Positions 1 through 9,801 of a stretch of DNA of 43,351 nt are shown here, piece after piece; within the stretch, counting starts at the first letter, position 1, and every line of letters begins with the position of its first letter. Under the pieces are notes generated by a model. The model searched no databases. It was not told the origin of the DNA and saw nothing but the letters and a program-made list of their open reading frames with translations. The DNA is taken from positions 1 through 43,351 of the forward strand of contig NZ_ARQI01000106.1 of the NCBI RefSeq assembly GCF_000384655.1. The letters run 5' to 3'. A program made the position numbers and the translations under genes. The stretch comes from Brachyspira innocens ATCC 29796. Its GTDB lineage: Bacteria > Spirochaetota > Brachyspiria > Brachyspirales > Brachyspiraceae.

Positions 1-182
1 GCTTTATTTTTTTTAATATGTTTTAATTAAATCTTTTGAGTTTTCACTTCAAAAAGCACACCCGCCCAAAGCATTATTTAAATTTAAGGCTTTCCTAAAC
101 GCACGCAGAACGATTTTTTTTAATATAGTTTGATTAACAAATATAATTTATTTTATATATAAGGATTAGTTTAACGTGCGTT
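1..182 (-). repeat. Dispersed 349-bp-family repeat, truncated at window edge
   Basis: This is a reverse-oriented partial copy of the repeat that forms the tandem array at 17349-18130. It holds the arm CCCGCCCAAAGC followed by TTTAAATTT (61-86). It also holds the palindromic core bounded by AACGCACG (98-105) and CGTGCGTT (175-182), 85 bp long. The sequence before position 1 is not visible, so the copy may continue. No coding potential is seen. Confidence 0.8.
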
Positions 183-210
183 AATTTTTATAAAAATATT
201 ATCCATGCTA

Positions 211-238
211 TTGATTTTTTTTATTGTTATGCTATAAT
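211..238 (+). promoter_or_regulatory. Sigma-70 type promoter of tRNA-Gly
   Basis: TTGATT (211-216) is separated by 16 bp from TATAAT (233-238). A TG one base upstream of the -10 gives an extended -10. The predicted start lies about 10 bp before the mature tRNA 5' end. Confidence 0.65.
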
Positions 239-255
239 TTTAACACTTAAAAAAC

Positions 256-327
256 GCGGGCGTCGTATAATGGTTATTACCTTAGACTTCCAATCTAAAG
301 ATGACGGTTCGATTCCGTTCGCCCGCT
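256..327 (+). tRNA. tRNA-Gly (anticodon TCC)
   Basis: A cloverleaf folds by eye: acceptor GCGGGCG (256-262) pairs with CGCCCGC (320-326), and the discriminator is T. The anticodon stem is TTAGA/TCTAA with loop CTTCCAA, so the anticodon is TCC (reads GGA). The T arm contains GGTTCGATTCC. CCA is not encoded. U as discriminator base is usual for tRNA-Gly. Confidence 0.95.
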
Positions 328-442
328 CATAATTTGTTTTATTTCTTTAACTCTCTATTAGCAAATGATTTTTTATTACTCTCTTTTTTACAATATTTTT
401 GGTTTTTAATTAGTTTTATATATTATTCACGGAGATTTATGT

Positions 443-2239
443 ATGAGAAAAGGATTAATGTTTAAATTTTTAAGCATATTTTCTATATTTTTATTTATTG
501 CTTTTTTTGCTTTTTATATATTCTATAAGCCTGTTTATAAGTCTAAATTTTTGAATGAAAAATATTTTCAGACCATAAATGCGAAAAATGAAACAGAAGG
601 TTATATAAGAGAAATAAAAAATACTGTTAATCTAATAGTTAATAATTTGGAGGCTAATCCTGATTTAATAAGTTTCGGAAAGTTTATTACAAATGTAGAA
701 AAATCTAATGACGGATATTTAAATATGTACTTTGGGGATACTGTTCCATATTCTGAAGGGGGCATATATATAAATACTTTAGAAGAATATTCCCGCACTT
801 ATAATCAGACTTCAAGACCTTGGTATATAGATGCACTTAAAACAAAAGATATAGTGATAAGCGATCCATATATAGATTTTGCAGTTAATGAGCTTACAGT
901 TACATTCAGCAAGGCAATATATACAAATGGCAGTTTAAAAGGGGTATTTGCAATAGACTTTATAAATATGAATAAAATTATGGAGGATGTTAAGAAGCAT
1001 TTTGACGGCAGTTTTTATATAGTATCAGAAAACGGTATATATATGACACATGAAAAAAGTGATTATGTCTTAAATGAAAATAATAATTTATTTAAAGACC
1101 CTATGTTTGCTGAGTTTAAAGGAAATCTTACTTCTCATATAGGCGAAATAAAAATAGAAGGCAATGAATGGTATGCTATAGAGAAAACAGATAATGCTCC
1201 TTGGATTTTGATATTCAAAGGTGATGCAAGTATAGTTCATAATCAGTTTAGACTTTTGATGCTTGCAGTATTTATTGTTATGATTCTTATACTTATTATA
1301 GAATGGCTTCTTGTAGGAAAAATAGTTAAGCCTTTAAAAAATACTATAAAAATAATAGATTTAATGAAAGACGGTAATTTTAATAGCGTATTTGACAAAA
1401 ATGATTTGGCTTTGCAGGATGAGTCTGGGCATTTGGTCAATTCTGTTAATGATATGCAAAACAAAATATCTTCGATAGTTTCTGGTATAAAAATGCATAT
1501 GTCTTCTATTAATAATTCAAGCAGTCAGATATCAAACGGCATAGATAATTTATCGGATAGAACTTCATCTCAGGCAGCAGCTATAGAAGAGGTAAGCGGT
1601 TCTATAGAAAGTTTATTTTCCTCAATATCAGATACTTCAAAACATACTAATAATGTAAAAGATATGAGCAATAAAGTAGCTGAAGAAACTAAAGCAGGAG
1701 TTGAAGCGGTAACTCAGATATCAACTAATATGCTTGATATATCAGAATCCAGCAAAGAGATATCAGATATTATTAAACTTATACAGTCAATAGCTTTTCA
1801 AACTAATATATTATCACTTAATGCAGCAGTAGAGGCAGCACGTGCTGGAGAGCAGGGTAAGGGATTTGCTGTTGTTGCTTCTGAAATACGTTCGCTTGCT
1901 CAGAATGTTAATGACGCTGATGGTAAGATTACTAATATAATAGAAAATACTGTAGCTAAAATAGAGACTGGAAATGAATCTGTAAAACATTCTCTTGATG
2001 TGCTTTTAAATATAGAAAACTCAGCAAAAGAAGTATCTGATGTACTTATAGATTTGCATAATGCAGTATCCGATGAAGAGGGAAGTGTTAAAGAGATTGC
2101 TCTTGCCATGAATGAATTAAATAAAATTACTCAGGAAAATGCCAATCTTGTGCATAACAGTGCTGTATTAGGTAGAGAAGTTGCTAATGGTACTGATAAT
2201 GTTTATTCAGAACTTGAATATTTCAAACTTCATGCTTAA
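443..2239 (+). CDS. Methyl-accepting chemotaxis protein with amino-acid-type dCache domain
   Basis: Membrane chemoreceptor that signals to CheA/CheW. It has a transmembrane helix at about residues 8-28 and a periplasmic double-Cache domain at about 35-268. A second helix (about 271-293) is followed by a HAMP segment and a long methyl-accepting coiled coil. The conserved hairpin tip lies near residues 447-487 and contains [20 protein letters not shown]. The Cache domain carries Y120, R125, W127, Y128 and D172. This matches in spacing the published dCache_1AA amino-acid-binding signature (Y-x4-R-x-W-Y...D), so the ligand is probably an amino acid; that is inference. There is no C-terminal CheR-docking pentapeptide (it ends YFKLHA). 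The start has GGAG 8 nt upstream. The gene is monocistronic and followed by a hairpin terminator. Confidence 0.95.
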   Translation: MRKGLMFKFLSIFSIFLFIAFFAFYIFYKPVYKSKFLNEKYFQTINAKNETEGYIREIKNTVNLIVNNLEANPDLISFGKFITNVEKSNDGYLNMYFGDTVPYSEGGIYINTLEEYSRTYNQTSRPWYIDALKTKDIVISDPYIDFAVNELTVTFSKAIYTNGSLKGVFAIDFINMNKIMEDVKKHFDGSFYIVSENGIYMTHEKSDYVLNENNNLFKDPMFAEFKGNLTSHIGEIKIEGNEWYAIEKTDNAPWILIFKGDASIVHNQFRLLMLAVFIVMILILIIEWLLVGKIVKPLKNTIKIIDLMKDGNFNSVFDKNDLALQDESGHLVNSVNDMQNKISSIVSGIKMHMSSINNSSSQISNGIDNLSDRTSSQAAAIEEVSGSIESLFSSISDTSKHTNNVKDMSNKVAEETKAGVEAVTQISTNMLDISESSKEISDIIKLIQSIAFQTNILSLNAAVEAARAGEQGKGFAVVASEIRSLAQNVNDADGKITNIIENTVAKIETGNESVKHSLDVLLNIENSAKEVSDVLIDLHNAVSDEEGSVKEIALAMNELNKITQENANLVHNSAVLGREVANGTDNVYSELEYFKLHA

Positions 2240-2250
2240 AAATTAATATA

Positions 2251-2277
2251 GGGGCTTTTTATATATTTCAAAGCCCC
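2251..2277. terminator. Hairpin terminator between convergent genes
   Basis: GGGGCTTT (2251-2258) pairs with AAAGCCCC (2270-2277) around an 11-nt loop. It lies between the 3' ends of the chemoreceptor gene and the minus-strand hydrolase gene, so it may serve both. The T tract is weak on both strands. Confidence 0.65.
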
Positions 2278-2312
2278 ATAATAGTGTTTTATGTAATTTA
2301 AGAAATAATAAC

Positions 2313-3356
2313 TTAAAGATTTTTATTTGTTAGGTTTGTATTAAAAAAATCTGCTAATTTATCAAAAGGGATTAAATCTGTTCTGTCATATAGATCAACA
2401 TGATTAGCATTAGGTATTATGATTAACTCTTTTGGTTCTTTAGCTTTTTTATATGCATCTTCGCTGAAATATCTTGAATGAGCTTTTTCTCCTGCTATAA
2501 ATAGTATAGGTCTTGGAGATATAATATCAATATTTTCCAAAGGATAATAATTCATCAAACTAATACTACTTATAACAGACATAGCAGTTGTAGCACGAGG
2601 GTGAAAACCTCTTTTTGTACGATAATAGCTGTAGAACTCTTTTAATATATCTGGAGAGTTTTCATCTATAGTTTCAGGAGTACCTATTTGAAATTGTTTT
2701 TCTCCGCCTTGATATTCATTCCATCTTTGCATGGAAGCTGTTTCAATCATTTTTTTTCTCTCTTCATCAGTTAAAGAATCATACATTCCGCTTCTGGCTA
2801 CTCTTCCCATATCATACATACTTGCTGTAGCTATTGCTTTTATTCGGCTGTCAATTTTAGCAGCACTTAAAACAAAACTTCCGCTTCCGCATATTCCTAT
2901 AGCTCCTATTTCTTCTCTGTCAACATAGTTTAATGAACCTATAAAATCTACTGCGGCACTAAAATCTTCTGCAAATGCCTCTGGTGAAGCTGTATAATGA
3001 GGAGAGCCTCCGCTTTCTCCATTATATGATGCATCAAATGCTATAGTAATAAAGCCTCTCTCTGCCATAGCCTGAGCATATACTCCTGCAGCCTGTTCTT
3101 TTACGGCACCATATGGACCTCCTATAACTAATGCCTTATATTTTTGATTGGTATTAATATCTATAGGTGTGTATAAGTCTGCTGATATATTTATACCTAG
3201 TCTGTTATAAAATGATACTTTTTTTACATTTACTTTATCGCTCTTTTTGAAAGTTTTATCCCATTGTAATGTATTGTTCTGTGCCATAATACTTCCTATA
3301 GGAAAAAGCATATATGCTGAAAATAATAAAGCTCTTTTTAAAAAATTTTTAAACAT
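2313..3356 (-). CDS. Secreted alpha/beta hydrolase (YcjY/dienelactone hydrolase-like)
   Basis: 347 residues beginning with a signal peptide (hydrophobic core about 8-20, ending around IMAQ), so probably periplasmic or exported. The nucleophile elbow reads GICGSGS with Cys156 in the nucleophile position. This is the Cys form seen in dienelactone-hydrolase-like and YcjY-like families rather than the usual Ser. Further family landmarks are GGPYGAVKEQ (a likely oxyanion region), the segment around ATASMYDMGR, and a C-terminal His in NANHVDLYD. The substrate is unknown. The start is preceded by a strong AAGGAGG. The gene is divergent from the LysR-type regulator at 3515, which may control it. It ends near the shared terminator at 2251-2277. 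Confidence 0.85.
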   Translation of the reverse strand: MFKNFLKRALLFSAYMLFPIGSIMAQNNTLQWDKTFKKSDKVNVKKVSFYNRLGINISADLYTPIDINTNQKYKALVIGGPYGAVKEQAAGVYAQAMAERGFITIAFDASYNGESGGSPHYTASPEAFAEDFSAAVDFIGSLNYVDREEIGAIGICGSGSFVLSAAKIDSRIKAIATASMYDMGRVARSGMYDSLTDEERKKMIETASMQRWNEYQGGEKQFQIGTPETIDENSPDILKEFYSYYRTKRGFHPRATTAMSVISSISLMNYYPLENIDIISPRPILFIAGEKAHSRYFSEDAYKKAKEPKELIIIPNANHVDLYDRTDLIPFDKLADFFNTNLTNKNL

Positions 3357-3514
3357 TATAATATCCTCCTTTTTAATTATTCATAGAATATAATAATTAA
3401 TCAACTATAGCAAATATTTATTAATTATGAATATATATACTTTTTAGGTATTGATTAAAAATTGATAATTCTGTATTATGATAATTAGTACATAAGTAAA
3501 GGAGATTTAAATAC
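3357..3514. promoter_or_regulatory. Divergent promoter region of hydrolase and LysR genes
   Basis: A 158-bp intergenic region between divergently read genes, the classic place for LysR-type binding sites. It contains a separated inverted repeat, ATTCATA (3379-3385) and TATGAAT (3426-3432). Good Shine-Dalgarno sites lie at each end: GGAGG for the minus gene near 3364-3368, and GGAGAT for the plus gene at 3501-3506. The operator assignment is inference. Confidence 0.45.
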
Positions 3515-4405
3515 ATGGAGATAAGAGCTTTAAAATATTTTTTAACTACAGTAAGAGAGGGAAACATTACAAAGGCAGCAAAATATCTTAATTTAACACA
3601 GCCTAATTTATCACGTCAGATAAACATGCTAGAAAGAGATATAGGGCATAAATTATTTGAAAGAAAGCATAATAATATAGAGCTTACTCCAGAGGGTATT
3701 TTACTTAAAAAAAGAGCAGAAGAAATATTAAATATGATAGATAAAACAAGAGCTGAGTTCAATTTTACTGATGAATTAATAGCAGGAGATATATTTATAG
3801 GTGCGGGGGAGACTTGGGCTATTTCTTTACTTGCCTCTATTATGCGGGATATGCAAAAGGACTATCCACATATAAAATATAATATTTACAGCGGCAACTC
3901 TGAAGATATTACAGAGAAGCTAGACAAAGGATTATTAGATTTCGGAGTATTGATAGACCCTGCCGATTTGTCAAAATATGATTATTTAAAAATGCCTGCC
4001 AAAGATACTTGGGGTCTTATTATGAGAAGAGATTCAAAGCTCGCACAAAAAAAGTATATAGTAAAAAAGGATTTATATAATATTCCTTTAATAGTATCAA
4101 GACAGACTATTCAAAATGATATGCAGAATAATGATTTTTTAAAATGGTTGGGTGGTAGTTTCAGCGGTTTGGAGATAGCTGCTACTTATAATCTTATTTA
4201 TAATGCCTTGATTATGGTACGCGAAGGTATGGGTTATGCTTTTGCTTTGGATAGGCTTATAGATAATATGAATAATGAATATATATGTTTTTTGCCTTTA
4301 AAGCCTAAATTGGAATCAGGGCTTAATGTTGTATGGAAGAAAAATCAGGAGTTTTCAAAGGCTTCAAAAATATTTTTAGAAAGAATGAATAAAAGCTTTT
4401 TATAA
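3515..4405 (+). CDS. LysR-family transcriptional regulator
   Basis: 296 residues, the usual LysR length. The N-terminal winged helix-turn-helix is clear at about residues 1-60: LKYFLTTVREGNITKAA, then LTQPNLSRQINMLE and LFER. It is followed by the linker helix and a periplasmic-binding-protein-like effector domain from about residue 90 (GDIFIGAGE onward). GGAGAT lies 8 nt before the ATG. It is divergent from the alpha/beta hydrolase, which is its most likely target. The effector cannot be read from the sequence. Confidence 0.95.
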   Translation: MEIRALKYFLTTVREGNITKAAKYLNLTQPNLSRQINMLERDIGHKLFERKHNNIELTPEGILLKKRAEEILNMIDKTRAEFNFTDELIAGDIFIGAGETWAISLLASIMRDMQKDYPHIKYNIYSGNSEDITEKLDKGLLDFGVLIDPADLSKYDYLKMPAKDTWGLIMRRDSKLAQKKYIVKKDLYNIPLIVSRQTIQNDMQNNDFLKWLGGSFSGLEIAATYNLIYNALIMVREGMGYAFALDRLIDNMNNEYICFLPLKPKLESGLNVVWKKNQEFSKASKIFLERMNKSFL

Positions 4406-4510
4406 TTTATTTATACACTTGTAAAAATCATGAATAACTTTACTCGCTTTTTTTAGATCCATATTATTTTTTATCAATATTTAACTTAATAATATTAATT
4501 CAAAAAATCA

Positions 4511-4538
4511 TTGACTAATATATTATATAAAATATAAT
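4511..4538 (+). promoter_or_regulatory. Promoter of the oligopeptide-binding protein gene
   Basis: TTGACT (4511-4516) and TATAAT (4533-4538) are separated by 16 bp. The predicted leader is about 35 nt. Confidence 0.6.
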
Positions 4539-4579
4539 CTTATATAAATATATAAATAAAAAAATCATAGGACATTATT

Positions 4580-6187
4580 ATGAAGCGTAAATTATTATTA
4601 ATACTCTCTTTTGCCTTAATGATATTTGTTTTATCATGCGGCAAAAATAAAACTGATGAAGGAGCAATATATATCAATGTTGGTCCAGAACCAAAAACCA
4701 TAGATCCTGCTTTAAACTCTACAGTTGACGGCAGCATTTATATTCAGCATGCTTTTGAAGGACTAGCTACAAGAGATAAAGATAATAAAATAGTAGGGGG
4801 CGTTGCTGAAAGCTGGGATATAAGTGAAGACGGTTTAACTTATACATTTCATATAAGAGATAATGCCAAATGGTCAGACGGCAAAAAAGTAACAGCTGAA
4901 GATTTTGTTTATGCTTGGCAAAGAGCAGTAGATCCTGTAACAGCATGTGAATATGCTTATCAGTTGGAACCTGTATTAAATGCTATGGATATTAATTCCG
5001 GCAAAAAAGAAGTTTCTGAATTAGGAGTAAAAGCAATAGATGAAAATACTTTAGAGGTAAAATTAAATGCTCCTACAGCTTATTTTTTAGAGCTTGTTGC
5101 TTTTCCTACTTTCTATCCTATTAGAAAAGATATAATAGAAGAAAATGGCGATAACTGGACTTTATCTCCTGAAACTTATATAGGAAACGGTCATTTTGTA
5201 ATGACTGAAAGAAGAACTGATGACAGATTAATAATGTCAAAAAATACTAATTACTGGAATGCATCAAGTATAGTTCCTGAAAAATTAGTGTTTATACTTA
5301 TGCAAAACGGTACTGCAGCAGTTGCTGGTATAAAAGAAGGATCTATACATTTTGCTAATAATCCTCCGCTTCAGGATATTGAAAACTTAAAAAGCGAAGG
5401 CTTAATGCATATCTCACCATACTTAGGTACATATTATTATTGTCTTAATATCACAAATGAAGCATTAAAAGATGAAAGAGTACGTAAAGCATTAACACTA
5501 GCAATAGACAGAAACTATTTGACAGAGCAGGTAACAAGAGGTGGACAGCTTCCTGCAAGTGCTTGGGTACCTAGCGGAGTAAGTGATATTGATAATGCTG
5601 ATTTTAGGGAAGTAGGAGGCGATTATTATAGTGTAAAATCTGAAGATTATCAGAAAAATCTTGAAGAGGCCAAAAAACTTATGGAAGAAGCAGGCTACAC
5701 TAATGGAGAAGGTTTCCCAGTAATAGAGTTTAAATCCAATTCTGGAGAGCATATACAGATATTTGAAGCCGTACAGCAGATGTGGAAAGAAGGCTTGGGT
5801 ATAGACTCTACCATATCACAGGAAGAATGGGCTACTTTCCAAGACACAAGACAGCATAAAAACTTTGTTATAGCTCGTCATGGCTGGATTGCTGATTATA
5901 ATGATCCTATGAGCTTTTTGGGAGTATTCTTAAGCTACAGTGTTCAAAATAATGGAGGATATTCAAATAAGGCTTATGATGATAAATTAAAATTGGCTAT
6001 GTCTACTATAGATCAGAATATAAGAATGAAAGCTATGCATGAAGCTGAAGATATACTTATGAATGATATGGCATTAATACCAATTTATTTTTATACTGAT
6101 CCTATTATGATTAGTAAAAAATTATCAGGGGTTGTATTTGATCCTCTAGGTTCTCATAAGTTTTTCTATGCAAAGTTAGCTAAATAA
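4580..6187 (+). CDS. oppA: Oligopeptide ABC transporter substrate-binding lipoprotein (OppA family)
   Basis: 535 residues, typical of family 5 extracellular solute-binding proteins. The lipoprotein signal has lipobox VLSC, with the modified Cys near residue 20. Family landmarks follow in order: GPEPKTIDPALN, the AFEGLATRD region, AESWDISEDGLTYTFHIRDNAKWSDG (the SBP_bac_5 signature region), VYAWQRAVDP, and the C-terminal lobe with ARHGWIADYNDP. It would bind peptides outside the inner membrane and deliver them to an OppBCDF permease. No permease or ATPase genes lie beside it, so it is an orphan binding protein or one of several paralogues. The ribosome site is a weak AGGAC. It has its own promoter and terminator. 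Confidence 0.92.
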   Translation: MKRKLLLILSFALMIFVLSCGKNKTDEGAIYINVGPEPKTIDPALNSTVDGSIYIQHAFEGLATRDKDNKIVGGVAESWDISEDGLTYTFHIRDNAKWSDGKKVTAEDFVYAWQRAVDPVTACEYAYQLEPVLNAMDINSGKKEVSELGVKAIDENTLEVKLNAPTAYFLELVAFPTFYPIRKDIIEENGDNWTLSPETYIGNGHFVMTERRTDDRLIMSKNTNYWNASSIVPEKLVFILMQNGTAAVAGIKEGSIHFANNPPLQDIENLKSEGLMHISPYLGTYYYCLNITNEALKDERVRKALTLAIDRNYLTEQVTRGGQLPASAWVPSGVSDIDNADFREVGGDYYSVKSEDYQKNLEEAKKLMEEAGYTNGEGFPVIEFKSNSGEHIQIFEAVQQMWKEGLGIDSTISQEEWATFQDTRQHKNFVIARHGWIADYNDPMSFLGVFLSYSVQNNGGYSNKAYDDKLKLAMSTIDQNIRMKAMHEAEDILMNDMALIPIYFYTDPIMISKKLSGVVFDPLGSHKFFYAKLAK

Positions 6188-6212
6188 TTTTATTAATTTT
6201 TTAATACTTAAA

Positions 6213-6247
6213 AAGTAAAAAGAGCTTCTATATTGGAGGCTCTTTTT
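6213..6247 (+). terminator. Rho-independent terminator after oppA
   Basis: AAAAGAGC-TTC pairs with GAG-GCTCTTTT around a short A/T loop, and the 3' arm ends in a T run (6242-6247). Confidence 0.8.
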
Positions 6248-6416
6248 TATTATAAAATAATTTTTTGAACTTTTACAGCCTTTATGAAATACATAACATA
6301 TATATGTGTGAGGGATAATTAATAGTTTTATATAATATAGACATTTATTAAAATTTGTCTTTTTTTAAAAAAATGTTATTATATAATATATGAATATTAT
6401 GTATGGAGATTATTTT

Positions 6417-6734
6417 ATGCTATTAAAAGAGAGAAATGGTGTTTATAAAGGAAAAGCTACAATTAAGAATTTCGTAAAATTGGATATAGATTTGGAGGCT
6501 ATCATATCAGAACAAGGAGATATTACAGTTAATACATTAGCACCAATAGTAGGAAAATTAAGTCATAGCATATCTTTGGGTTCTGATTATGATAGAGATG
6601 ATTATAATATGAAATTTAATGAAGATAATTTTTATATAAAGTTTAATTCTAACGAATCAATAGATATAGAACTTCCAAAAAATATAAGCGGCAGTTTAAT
6701 AGTAACAAGAAATGTAACATTAAATAGAGTATAA
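6417..6734 (+). CDS. Hypothetical protein, 105 residues
   Basis: Not recognised. An ATG lies at 6390 in the same frame. The start at 6417 is preferred because GGAG sits 8 nt before it (6405-6408), while nothing resembling a ribosome site precedes 6390. The product has no signal peptide or membrane segment. It is rich in alternating hydrophobic/polar stretches (VKLDIDLEAII, NFYIKFNSNESIDIELP), which suggests an all-beta cytoplasmic protein. The gene stands alone between two strong terminators. Confidence 0.7.
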   Translation: MLLKERNGVYKGKATIKNFVKLDIDLEAIISEQGDITVNTLAPIVGKLSHSISLGSDYDRDDYNMKFNEDNFYIKFNSNESIDIELPKNISGSLIVTRNVTLNRV

Positions 6735-6751
6735 GAGATTTATCAAAATAA

Positions 6752-6786
6752 AAAAAAGACACTGAAAAATATGAAGTGTCTTTTTT
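6752..6786 (+). terminator. Rho-independent terminator
   Basis: GACACT (6758-6763) pairs with AGTGTC (6775-6780). It is extended by six A's on the 5' side and six T's on the 3' side. The A tract on the opposite strand means it could work in both directions, and the tRNA-Met gene converges on it. Confidence 0.9.
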
Positions 6787-6863
6787 AGACCCCAAAAAAT
6801 TAACCTTATAAGTCAAATTAAAGGAGATAATAATAAATATAATAAGGAAAAAATTAAGGGGAT

Positions 6864-6937
6864 TGGGCCAGCAGGGACTTGAACCCCGGACCCGATGATT
6901 ATGAGTCATCTGCTCTAACCGACTGAGCTACTGGCCC
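6864..6937 (-). tRNA. tRNA-Met (anticodon CAT), elongator type
   Basis: On the minus strand, acceptor GGGCCAG pairs with CTGGCCC and the discriminator is A. The D arm is GCTC..GAGC. The anticodon stem is GATGA/TCATC with loop CTCATAA, giving anticodon CAT. The T loop is TTCAAGT. The body resembles bacterial elongator tRNA-Met. A CAT tRNA could also be the lysidine-modified tRNA-Ile, which cannot be fully excluded by eye. CCA is not encoded. Confidence 0.92.
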
Positions 6938-7019
6938 CTAAATTTTGTCATTAGATTTAAGTATTATACAAAAAACTCAAAAAATGTCAATACCTAAAAA
7001 ACAAAAAATCATAATTTTA

Positions 7020-8429
7020 TTATACATTTTCATTCCACTGAGTAATGGCATCATCATTAGATAACTCTTCAATAGACTTCTTATTAAAAGCAGGGTCTTT
7101 ATGATCTTTTAATTTACTTACATAATGTTTAGTTAGCAAATATACTGGCTTATTAAGTATCACTATAACGATAATATTAAGCAAAGCCATAAATCCCATA
7201 AACATATCTCCTGCCCCCCATATAGTTTTAAAATCGGCAAGTGAACCTGCAAATACCATTATAACTGTCATAGCTCCAACTATTATATACGAAACTATAC
7301 TGTCTTTCAAAGCAAAGGCTCCTGTTTTTATATAGAAGAAATTACCTAGTATAGAACTATAAGAGAAAAACAATATACATACTGTTATAAAATAAGAACC
7401 GAAACTTCCAAGATGCGATTCCATAGCATATTGAAATAAATTAATTCCTTCCATATCTTTTATTGCCTTCATAGCTTCTGGAGATAATAGAAGTATAAAT
7501 CCAGATATAGAACATATTAATATAGTATCAGTAAATACTGAGAACATTTGTATAAGTCCTTGTTTGCAGGGGTGGGAAGAATGTGCTGCAGCTGCTGCAT
7601 GAGGAGCACCTCCCATACCAGCCTCATTTGAAAACAAGCCTCTTTTTAATCCATTAGAAATTGTAGTACCTATAGCACCTCCGAAAAATGCACTTGGCTT
7701 AAATGCCTGAACAAAAATAGTTTGAAATACACTAGGCACTGAAGGCAAATTAGTAACAAATATATAAAGACCTATAAGTATATAAGGTATTGCCATTACA
7801 GGCACTATAAATACGCATGCATGAGTTATAGTATCTCTTCTTTTACTGAATAAAATTAATCCAGTTATAACTGTTAAAATTACAGCTGTAATTTTAACAG
7901 ATATATTGTATTTTGATAAAGCACCCGATATAGTATTTGCCTGCATACCATTAAATGTAGTATAAGTGAATATCATACAAACAGCAAATACTCCTGCAAG
8001 TATAGGTTTTTTTAATTTACTTTTTATATAAAAAGAAGCCCCTCCTATAAACTTACCTTGAGAATCTTTTTCTTTATAGAGCTGAGCTAAAGTACTTTCT
8101 GTAAAAGCTAAACTTCCTCCAAGTATAGCCATTAGCCACATCCAAAATAATGCTCCAGGTCCTCCTGCAGAAACTGCCGCCATAACTCCAGTAATATTAC
8201 CAGTTCCAACCCTTGAGGCTGTACTTATACAAAAACTAGCAAACCCAGAAACACCGTCCCCTTTTTCATGCGTGGAAAGTAAAAGTTTTAGAGCATGTAT
8301 AGAATGCGAAATTTGTATTGCTCTTAATCTGAAAGTAAAAAATATAGAAACAACCAAAAATACAACAAGAAGCAAATAACCGTACATTACATTATTTACT
8401 GATGTGATTATATTATTAATAAGTCCCAT
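7020..8429 (-). CDS. agcS: Alanine/glycine:cation symporter (AGCS family)
   Basis: 469 residues with about ten to eleven hydrophobic segments: an inner-membrane sodium- (or proton-) coupled amino acid importer. Family signatures are SRVGTGNITGVMAAVSAGGPGA (near residues 70-92) and LFSNEAGMGGAPHAAAAA (near 265-285), both hallmarks of AGCS/AlsT transporters. The C-terminal tail (about 440-469) is hydrophilic and cytoplasmic. The start has GGGGAT about 7 nt upstream. It is transcribed alone towards tRNA-Met. The exact substrate (alanine, glycine or glutamine) is not decided by sequence. Confidence 0.95.
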   Translation of the reverse strand: MGLINNIITSVNNVMYGYLLLVVFLVVSIFFTFRLRAIQISHSIHALKLLLSTHEKGDGVSGFASFCISTASRVGTGNITGVMAAVSAGGPGALFWMWLMAILGGSLAFTESTLAQLYKEKDSQGKFIGGASFYIKSKLKKPILAGVFAVCMIFTYTTFNGMQANTISGALSKYNISVKITAVILTVITGLILFSKRRDTITHACVFIVPVMAIPYILIGLYIFVTNLPSVPSVFQTIFVQAFKPSAFFGGAIGTTISNGLKRGLFSNEAGMGGAPHAAAAAHSSHPCKQGLIQMFSVFTDTILICSISGFILLLSPEAMKAIKDMEGINLFQYAMESHLGSFGSYFITVCILFFSYSSILGNFFYIKTGAFALKDSIVSYIIVGAMTVIMVFAGSLADFKTIWGAGDMFMGFMALLNIIVIVILNKPVYLLTKHYVSKLKDHKDPAFNKKSIEELSNDDAITQWNENV

Positions 8430-8498
8430 TGTTTATCCCCATTATAGTATTTTTTTATTATATATCAAATACTTATAATGTGCAAATGGTAACATATA

Positions 8499-9695
8499 TT
8501 ATTTAAAGCTGTTTATTTTTTTTGATACTTCATTTCGCTTTTTCATGTATTTATCATATAATACTGGATTTGGACTTTCATTATTAATAATATAGAGATT
8601 ATAATTTACAGCATCAAGAAGTTTATTATAATATATCTCTGAATTATATTTATCTCCCAAAGTGTCATATATTTGAGCAAGATTCTCTAAAGCTTCATCA
8701 TCATTTTTATTTACATCAATAATTTTTTTCAAATATTCTATTACAAGATTGCCGTTTTTATTCATATCTCTTTTAAGCAAATATACAGCATCCTTTATAA
8801 GAGCTATATCTTTATCGTATATCTCTATAGCCATATTATAACTTCTTGCAGCATTATCATAATCATTTTTTAATATATAGGCATTTGCTAATTTCTTATA
8901 ATAAATATAATTATTCTTTTTTGCCTCTATTGCCTTAATATAATTTTCTATACTTAACTCTATATCATCTGGTATAACATTAACTTTGTATCTGCTGTAA
9001 TAATAATCTCCCAAAGCTGATAAATAATAATGATTATTTTTATCAAGTTTTTTATTCATATTATCAGTCATTATTTTAATATTATCTACTGCTGTTCTAT
9101 CACTTTTTAATACTAAATAATCCAAATAATCTACATTAAAATAAATATTGTCTTTATAAAAATTAAAAAATACATCATAAATATTTTTGCTGTCTTCTGC
9201 TTCATATATCTTTTGAGAATAGTATCCTATTAAAGAAATATATTCATCTTCTTTAATATATACTTTACTATTATGTACAGAAGTATAATCGTATATATCT
9301 TTAAGCATTTGATTAATAGATTCAAATAATTTATCCTCTTTAGAATAAAGTCTTTTTTCAAGCCACATACCAGATTTAGTTTTATCAAAAATCACATAAT
9401 TAAGTATAAACTCTTTTTTATATCTTAATATATCATAAGTTACAGAAACATCAGCATTGTTTATCAAAGTAAGTTCTTTAATTTTTGATTTTATTGATTT
9501 ATAATCATCATCTTTTATATTATTATTAGGCACTATATCAAAATCAGAATACAAAAATATATTCTTCTTTACAAGATCATTTACAGCATAAAGTGTATAA
9601 TTATTAGAGTAAGAAGTTTCAAATATAATAATTCTTTTCTCTGCTGAAGCGTATAAAACAATAATTAAGAATATAATAATAATTTTTTTTATCAT
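8499..9695 (-). CDS. Exported TPR-repeat protein of unknown function
   Basis: 398 residues. The N-terminal 18 residues (KKIIIIFLIIVLYASA) form a signal peptide without a lipobox, so it is probably periplasmic or surface-exposed. Residues about 20-130 look like a separate alpha/beta domain. Residues about 215-370 contain at least three TPR-like helix pairs, for example NYIYYKKLANAYILKNDYDNAARSYNMAIEI and a later unit with DDEALENLAQIYDTLGD. The motifs suggest a scaffolding role. It lies 69 bp upstream of the symporter gene on the same strand, but nothing else ties the two together. Confidence 0.8.
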   Translation of the reverse strand: MIKKIIIIFLIIVLYASAEKRIIIFETSYSNNYTLYAVNDLVKKNIFLYSDFDIVPNNNIKDDDYKSIKSKIKELTLINNADVSVTYDILRYKKEFILNYVIFDKTKSGMWLEKRLYSKEDKLFESINQMLKDIYDYTSVHNSKVYIKEDEYISLIGYYSQKIYEAEDSKNIYDVFFNFYKDNIYFNVDYLDYLVLKSDRTAVDNIKIMTDNMNKKLDKNNHYYLSALGDYYYSRYKVNVIPDDIELSIENYIKAIEAKKNNYIYYKKLANAYILKNDYDNAARSYNMAIEIYDKDIALIKDAVYLLKRDMNKNGNLVIEYLKKIIDVNKNDDEALENLAQIYDTLGDKYNSEIYYNKLLDAVNYNLYIINNESPNPVLYDKYMKKRNEVSKKINSFK

Positions 9696-9801
9696 TTAAA
9701 AAATATACAATATAAATATAAAAAAATCTATACTTGTATTTTATTTATGAACACTATATTATTAGAGAAAATTATATTAAAAAATTATAATAGGAGATTA
9801 T

